A DNA stretch of 64,000 nt, from the NCBI RefSeq assembly GCF_009857435.1, contig NZ_WWCK01000007.1, positions 310,001 through 374,000 of the forward strand. Direction: 5' to 3'. The notes beneath the pieces were generated by a model. It was not told where the DNA came from and did no database searches. It saw only the letters and a program-made list of their open reading frames with translations. Positions 59,138 to 64,000 of this stretch are shown here, piece after piece; position 1 is the first letter of the stretch, and every line of letters begins with the position of its first letter. The DNA is from Duganella rivi (GTDB taxonomy: Bacteria; Pseudomonadota; Gammaproteobacteria; Burkholderiales; Burkholderiaceae_D). The translations under genes and the position numbers were made by a program.

Positions 59138-59709
59138 CCCAGCTAATCCAGTATGCAAACCTGCGCTCCGCGCCGTGGAAAAACGGCGGCGGCAGCACGA
59201 CGGAAATCGCTATTTCGCCGGCTGGCGCGCACCTCGATGATTTCGAGTGGCGCGTCAGCCTTGCGACGATTGCGCAAGACGGCCCGTTTTCTTCTTTCCC
59301 CGGTATCGACCGCTCGCTGGCGCTGGTGGACGGCGACGGCGTGCTGCTCGATTTCGGCGACGAGCGTTTTGTGCTCAGCCCCGCCGAGCCGCTGATCGAA
59401 TTCGCCGGCGAAGACGCGGTGCACGCCACCGTGACCGGCCAGCACACCACCGATTTCAATGTCATGACGCGGCGCGGCCTATGCCGTCACCGGCTGGAAG
59501 TGTGCGTAGTGCGCGGCACGGAAGCGCTCAAGCGCCGCGCCGGCACCACCTTGCTGTTCCTGGCCGAGGGCGAGAGCCTGACCCTGAGCAGCGCGCGCGA
59601 ACGCATCGCCATGGTGCGTTACGATACGGTGGTGATCGAAGCCGACGATGACTGGACTATGGAAGCGCAGCAGGCCACGGTGCTGGTGGCCGATATCATC
59701 CGCAATTAA
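59134..59709 (+). CDS. hutD: HutD-family accessory protein
   Basis: A 191-residue bicupin-like protein with the family start PWKNGGGSTTEIA and the WRVSLATIAQDGPFSSFPGIDR block. HutD has no assigned enzyme activity; in Pseudomonas it is thought to buffer pathway flux by binding an intermediate. It is translationally coupled to hutF and followed by hutI 13 bases later. Confidence 0.93.
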   Translation: MTQLIQYANLRSAPWKNGGGSTTEIAISPAGAHLDDFEWRVSLATIAQDGPFSSFPGIDRSLALVDGDGVLLDFGDERFVLSPAEPLIEFAGEDAVHATVTGQHTTDFNVMTRRGLCRHRLEVCVVRGTEALKRRAGTTLLFLAEGESLTLSSARERIAMVRYDTVVIEADDDWTMEAQQATVLVADIIRN

Positions 59710-59722
59710 GGAAAAGCGAAGT

Positions 59723-60931
59723 ATGTGGGACGTGTTGTTTACCAATGTGCACTTGGCCACCATGGTGGAAGGTTATGGCGAGATCCGCGACGCCGCCATT
59801 GCAGTAAAAGACGGCCGCATTGCGTGGCTGGGGCCACAGGCGGAGATGCCGGCCATGCAGGCCGTCACGGTGCACGATGGCGGCGGCAGCTGGCTCACGC
59901 CCGGTTTGATCGACTGCCACACCCACATCGTCCACGCGGGCAATCGCAGCGATGAATTCGAGGCGCGCTTGAACGGCGCCACATATGAAGACATCGCCCG
60001 TGCCGGCGGCGGCATCATGTCCACCGTGCGCGCCACGCGCGCGGCATCGGAAGAAGAACTGCTGCGCCAAAGTTTGCCGCGCGTGCTTAGCCTTTTGGCA
60101 GAAGGCGTAACCACCATCGAAATCAAATCCGGCTACGGCCTGACACTGGAATCGGAGGCCGCCATGTTGCGCGCCGCGCGCCGCATCGGCCGTGAGTTGC
60201 CGGTCAATGTGGCCACTACCTTCCTCGGTGCGCACGCGCTGCCGCTGGAGTTTAACGGCTGCGCCGACGATTATGTCGATGAGGTCTGCAAGATGATCGC
60301 GCCGTTGGCCGCCGAAGGATTGGTCGATGCGGTTGACGCCTTCTGCGAGCGGATCGGCTTTTCGCATGAACAAACGGAGCGCGTATTCAAGGTCGCGCAG
60401 GCGCACGGCTTGCCGGTCAAGCTGCATGCTGAGCAGCTGTCCGACCAGCGCGGCGCGGAACTGACGGCGCGCTACAAGGGCTTGTCGGCCGATCACCTCG
60501 AGCACTTGAGCGCCGACGGCATCGCTGCGATGGCCGCTGCCGGCACGGTGGCGGTGCTGCTGCCCGGCGCTTACTACTTCCTGCGCGACACCACGCCGCC
60601 GCCGGTAGCGGCCTTGCGCGCAGCCGGCGTGCCGATGGCGGTGGCGACCGACTGCAATCCCGGCACCTCGCCGATGACCTCTTTGCTGCTGGCGATGAAT
60701 ATGGTCTGCACTTTGTGGCGCTTGACGCCGCAGGAAGCGCTGGCCGGCTGCACGCTGCACGCAGCGCGGGCGCTGGGGATGCAGGACGACATCGGCAGCC
60801 TCGAAATAGGCAAGCGCGCCGACTTCGCGCTGTGGCGCATCGCGCGCCCGGCCGATCTGTCTTACGCTATCGGTTTGAATCCGTGCCGTGGCGTCGTCAA
60901 CGCAGGCAAATTGCGCTCCCCGGCCATGTAA
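59723..60931 (+). CDS. hutI: Imidazolonepropionase
   Basis: A 402-residue amidohydrolase opening imidazolonepropionate to formimidoylglutamate. It has DCHTHIVHAG near 70, the family loop GAGGGIMSTV-type RAGGGIMSTVRATR, HAEQLSDQ and the late Asp in ATDCNPGTSP. The ATG follows AAGGAAAAG. It is the last hut gene; no hut transporter follows. Confidence 0.96.
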   Translation: MWDVLFTNVHLATMVEGYGEIRDAAIAVKDGRIAWLGPQAEMPAMQAVTVHDGGGSWLTPGLIDCHTHIVHAGNRSDEFEARLNGATYEDIARAGGGIMSTVRATRAASEEELLRQSLPRVLSLLAEGVTTIEIKSGYGLTLESEAAMLRAARRIGRELPVNVATTFLGAHALPLEFNGCADDYVDEVCKMIAPLAAEGLVDAVDAFCERIGFSHEQTERVFKVAQAHGLPVKLHAEQLSDQRGAELTARYKGLSADHLEHLSADGIAAMAAAGTVAVLLPGAYYFLRDTTPPPVAALRAAGVPMAVATDCNPGTSPMTSLLLAMNMVCTLWRLTPQEALAGCTLHAARALGMQDDIGSLEIGKRADFALWRIARPADLSYAIGLNPCRGVVNAGKLRSPAM

Positions 60932-60998
60932 AAATCCGTTCGTTAAATTGTGCTTTCGGTTACATTATCCGAATGCCATACAACGAAGCAGGATATCC

Positions 60999-63650
60999 AT
61001 GTTTGTCTTGAATTCCGTACGCGCCGCCGTGCTGGCGGCGCTGAGCGCCCACGCCCTGGCGCAAGAGCCTACGCCGACCCCACCCGTTCCGCATGCGCCG
61101 GAAGCGCCAGCCGCCGCCGCCGCGCCGCAGCCGGCAGCCGCCGCGCCGGCGCCGGTGGTCGCTGCACCAGCTGTCGCACTGCGTCCTTTCGTCGACATCG
61201 TGCGCGGCGCTTCGCACCTGCCGGGCTTTTTAAGCCTGTTCCAAAAAGAAGAAAAAGTGTGGATCGAGCTGCGGCCCGACCAGTTTGACCGGCCGCTGTT
61301 CATGTCGGTGAATATGCCGAACGGGATCGGCGAGCGCGGTATCTACGGCAGCCAGATGGGATTGAGCCAGGTGGTGGTGTTCCACCGCGTCGGTAACCTG
61401 GTGCAGATGATCGCCAAGAATACGGACTTCGGCGCCAGGGGTGGCACGCCGCAAGCGCTGGCGGTGCAGCAGGCTTTCTCCGATAGTTTGCTGGCGGTGG
61501 CGCCGGTGGTCAGCGGCCCGCACCCGCAATCGAAGTCGATACTGGTGGAGGCGAATGCGCTGCTGCTTGGCGATATTCCGTCGATGACGACGCGGCTGGA
61601 GGCTGCCTTCCGCATGACTTATGTGATGGATGCGCGGAACAGCAGCTTCCTCACCATTCGCTCGGAAGAGGGCATGACCGGATTCCAGGTCAACGCGCAT
61701 TACTTCACGCCGCGCATTCCTGCGCCGCCCGCAGTGATGCCGCCGGTGCCGGCCGCCGTGCCGCATCCGCCATCGACGCTGCCCGACCCGCGCAGTATGT
61801 TCCTCGGTTATTACTACAGCTTTATGCCGCTGCCGGCGCAGGCCATGCATGGCCGCCGCGCGGATGACCGTATCGGCCACTTCGTCAGCACCAGCCAGGA
61901 TTTTTCGGACGACGTGACGCCGACGACGGCGGTGCACCTGGTGGAGCGCTGGCGTTTGGAGAAGCAGGAGCCGGAGGCGGAATTGTCGGGGCCTAAGCAG
62001 CCTATCGTTTATTGGATCGATGCCAACGTGCCGGAAAAGTACCGCGAGTCGGTGCGGCAGGGCGTGCTGGCGTGGAACGCTGCGTTTGAACGCATCGGCT
62101 TCAAGGACGCCATCGTGGTCAAGCAGCAGACTGCCGCCGATAAATTCGACACCATGGACGCGCGGCACGCGTCGATCCGCTGGTTCGTCGGTGCGGACGT
62201 GGGCTTTGCCATCGGGCCTAGCCAGGTCGATCCGCGCAGCGGCGAGATTCTGGATGCGGATATCGGCATGTCCGATGTATTTGCACGCGGTGCGCGGCGC
62301 GTGATAGGCGAGGATAGTTTTGATCTCTCGTTGCCGCAGCCATCGGAGACGCGCTGTGACTACATGCACGAATCTGCAACGGAGATGGGCTTTGCGATGG
62401 ATGTGCTGGAAGCGCGCGGCCTGCAGGATATGAACGGGCCGGAAGCGGATGCGATGGCGCAGGCTTATGTGAAGTCGGTGATCATGCACGAAGTTGGGCA
62501 CACGCTGGGACTGCGGCATAACTTCCGCGCTTCCACCATCTATTCGTTGAAGCAGTTGCAGGATCCCGAGTTCACCAGGAAGAACAGCATGACGGGATCG
62601 GTGATGGATTACACGCCGTTCAACCTGTCGCTCAAGGGCGAGAAGCAGGGCGAGTATGTAGCATCTACACTCGGGCCTTACGATTACTGGGCCATCGAGT
62701 ACGCCTACAAGCCGATCGAAGCGGCGCAAGAGAAGGAAGAGCTGGCGAAGATTGCGTCGCGCTCCAGCGAGCCGCAGCTGGCATTCGGCACCGATCAGGA
62801 TGCGAGCGGTTTCAATCTCGACCCGGATGTGAATCTGTACGACTTGGGCAGCGATCCGCTGGCGTATTTCGAACGCCGCCTGGCGATTTCGCGCGAGCTG
62901 TGGGATCGCGTTCAGCGGCGCACGCTCAAGCCGGGCGAGAGTTACGAGGTGCTGCGCCGCAGTTTCGATTATGGCTTCCAGCAGTTTGCACGTACTTTGC
63001 CGGTGGTGGTGAAGTATGTCGGCGGCGTGACCTATCTGCGCGATCACGCGGGGACGGGGCGCGCTACCTTTACGCCGGTGCCGTTGCCGCGCCAGCGCGC
63101 GGCGTTGCAGATGCTGACCGATAGCTTGTTCAAGGTGGATAGCTTCAAGTTTTCGCCGGAGACCATCAGCCGTCTGGCGGCGGATCATTTCAGCGTGCGC
63201 GGGCGGCCGGATGTATCGGTCGGCGGACGCGTGCTGTCCTTGCAGTCGGCGGCGCTGGATCAGTTGATGTCGGACGGCGTGGCGATCCGCTTGCTGGATT
63301 CGCAGGAGAAGCTGGAGGATCGCAAGCAGGTGCTGAGCCTCGCGGAGCTGTACGGCAGCGTGCAGAACGCGGTGTGGAGCGAGCTTAAATCGGGCAAGGA
63401 TGTCAGCGGCATGCGGCGCAATTTGCAGCGCGAGCATTTGAAGCGTTTGGTGGCGGCCCTGTTGCGCGTGTCGGCCGGAACGCCGGCCGATGTGCGCAGT
63501 CTTCAGCGCGAGAATGCCTTGCAGTTGCAGCGTGAGTTGCGTACCGCGATAGCGCGGCCGATTAGCCGCGAAGCCAAGGCGCACTTGTCGGAGAGCGCTG
63601 AGACGCTGGGGCAAGCGCTGAAAGCATCCATGCTGCGTGCGGGCGCTTGA
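60999..63650 (+). CDS. Secreted zinc-dependent metalloprotease of the metzincin type
   Basis: An 883-residue exported protein. The signal peptide (1-21, ending ALA) leads to a Pro/Ala-rich linker (about 22-62), a DUF5118/DUF5117-like beta region (about 65-350), the catalytic domain with VIMHEVGHTLGLRHNF near 497 (HExxHxxGxxH) and a helical C-terminal domain with SVMDYTPFN as the Met-turn. It resembles large secreted proteases of Bacteroidota and Proteobacteria with unknown targets. ATG 60999 follows GCAGGA; it starts 67 bases after hutI. The next gene overlaps its stop by one base. Confidence 0.9.
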   Translation: MFVLNSVRAAVLAALSAHALAQEPTPTPPVPHAPEAPAAAAAPQPAAAAPAPVVAAPAVALRPFVDIVRGASHLPGFLSLFQKEEKVWIELRPDQFDRPLFMSVNMPNGIGERGIYGSQMGLSQVVVFHRVGNLVQMIAKNTDFGARGGTPQALAVQQAFSDSLLAVAPVVSGPHPQSKSILVEANALLLGDIPSMTTRLEAAFRMTYVMDARNSSFLTIRSEEGMTGFQVNAHYFTPRIPAPPAVMPPVPAAVPHPPSTLPDPRSMFLGYYYSFMPLPAQAMHGRRADDRIGHFVSTSQDFSDDVTPTTAVHLVERWRLEKQEPEAELSGPKQPIVYWIDANVPEKYRESVRQGVLAWNAAFERIGFKDAIVVKQQTAADKFDTMDARHASIRWFVGADVGFAIGPSQVDPRSGEILDADIGMSDVFARGARRVIGEDSFDLSLPQPSETRCDYMHESATEMGFAMDVLEARGLQDMNGPEADAMAQAYVKSVIMHEVGHTLGLRHNFRASTIYSLKQLQDPEFTRKNSMTGSVMDYTPFNLSLKGEKQGEYVASTLGPYDYWAIEYAYKPIEAAQEKEELAKIASRSSEPQLAFGTDQDASGFNLDPDVNLYDLGSDPLAYFERRLAISRELWDRVQRRTLKPGESYEVLRRSFDYGFQQFARTLPVVVKYVGGVTYLRDHAGTGRATFTPVPLPRQRAALQMLTDSLFKVDSFKFSPETISRLAADHFSVRGRPDVSVGGRVLSLQSAALDQLMSDGVAIRLLDSQEKLEDRKQVLSLAELYGSVQNAVWSELKSGKDVSGMRRNLQREHLKRLVAALLRVSAGTPADVRSLQRENALQLQRELRTAIARPISREAKAHLSESAETLGQALKASMLRAGA

Positions 63651-64000
63651 TGATGGCGGTGCGACGATGGCTACGCAGCGCTGCCGCCTGCGTGTTGCTG
63701 CTAACCGGTCACGGTACGGCGGTAGCGGCGGATGACACGCTGCATATCGGCTCCAAGCGATTCCCGGAGTCTTACATTCTTGGCGAGATGCTGGCGCAGG
63801 TGGCGGCGCCGCATGCGAAGGTCGAGCATTTGCAGGGACTGGGCAATACGGCGATTGTGCTGGCGGCGTTGCAGGCGGGGCGGATTGACGTCTACCCGGA
63901 GTACGTGGGGACGATCGATCTGGAGATCCTCAAGCACAAGCAGCCTTCAACGATGGAACAGATGCGCAAGGAGCTTGCTGCCATGGGCCTTGGCGTGGCG
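63650..64000 (+). CDS. Glycine betaine/choline-type ABC substrate-binding protein (partial)
   Basis: The first 117 codons are present; the gene continues past the right edge. After a signal peptide (about 1-26, ending AVAA) comes LHIGSKRFPESYILGEM and LGNTAIVLAALQAGRIDVYPEY, characteristic of the OsmF/OpuAC quaternary-amine-binding group. Osmoprotectant or choline uptake is likely. Its ATG overlaps the protease stop by one base, so the two share a transcript. Confidence 0.85.
   Translation, partial: MMAVRRWLRSAAACVLLLTGHGTAVAADDTLHIGSKRFPESYILGEMLAQVAAPHAKVEHLQGLGNTAIVLAALQAGRIDVYPEYVGTIDLEILKHKQPSTMEQMRKELAAMGLGVA

Overview
The window is GC-rich, densely coded chromosomal DNA. The gene set points to a betaproteobacterium of the Oxalobacteraceae (Duganella/Massilia/Janthinobacterium type): a trxA-rho block, type B L31, a FxDxF-type PEP-CTERM protein, a five-step Hut pathway with HutF and HutG, a GDP-D-rhamnose cluster, many large hybrid sensor kinases and c-di-GMP enzymes, and a GGGTCTGACCCC-type palindromic repeat. 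The taxonomic call is an inference from content, not a database match.

Layout. 1-4.5 kb: a truncated CinA/PncC amidohydrolase, a two-receiver GGDEF-EAL protein, thiL and a small upstream partner. 4.8-7.1 kb: maeB with its own terminator. 7.3-11.6 kb: gmd, rmd and two GT4 glycosyltransferases, a compact D-rhamnose glycan operon. 11.6-19.3 kb: a signalling block with an OmpR-type regulator and its kinase, an alpha-oxoamine synthase of unknown product, and on the other strand an MHYT hybrid kinase coupled to an HD-GYP phosphodiesterase. 19.4-21.1 kb: two alpha/beta hydrolases. 21.3-24.5 kb: a MacAB-like tripartite exporter. 24.5-29.8 kb: secreted enzymes (BNR_4 propeller, S10 peptidase, alpha/beta hydrolase), a glycine-zipper protein and a 43-residue membrane peptide gene.

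29.9-31.3 kb: a two-gene unit (phosphoribosyltransferase plus SLOG-type nucleotide-binding protein) ending beside a tRNA-Leu(CAA) gene. This is the most plausible poorly described system here. 31.4-36.5 kb: a KimA-like potassium importer convergent with a divergent FtsH-like protease, then two tandem paralogous small secreted proteins. 36.5-41.3 kb: a solute-binding protein, a GT39/GT83-type glycosyltransferase, rpmE2, rho and trxA. 41.4-46.1 kb: a lone receiver and a very large sensor kinase with a fused NMT1-like binding domain.

46.3-60.9 kb: histidine utilisation. hutC lies about 6.6 kb from hutUHGFDI. Between them sit ada with a coupled 2OG-Fe(II) oxygenase, msbA, an amidohydrolase and the PEP-CTERM protein. 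A palindrome of HutC type lies in the spacer of the likely hutU promoter. The five steps are histidine to urocanate (HutH), imidazolonepropionate (HutU), formimidoylglutamate (HutI), formylglutamate (HutF) and glutamate plus formate (HutG), with HutD as accessory. The window ends with a secreted metzincin protease and the start of a glycine-betaine-type binding protein. No rRNA, CRISPR array, IS element or phage gene was seen.
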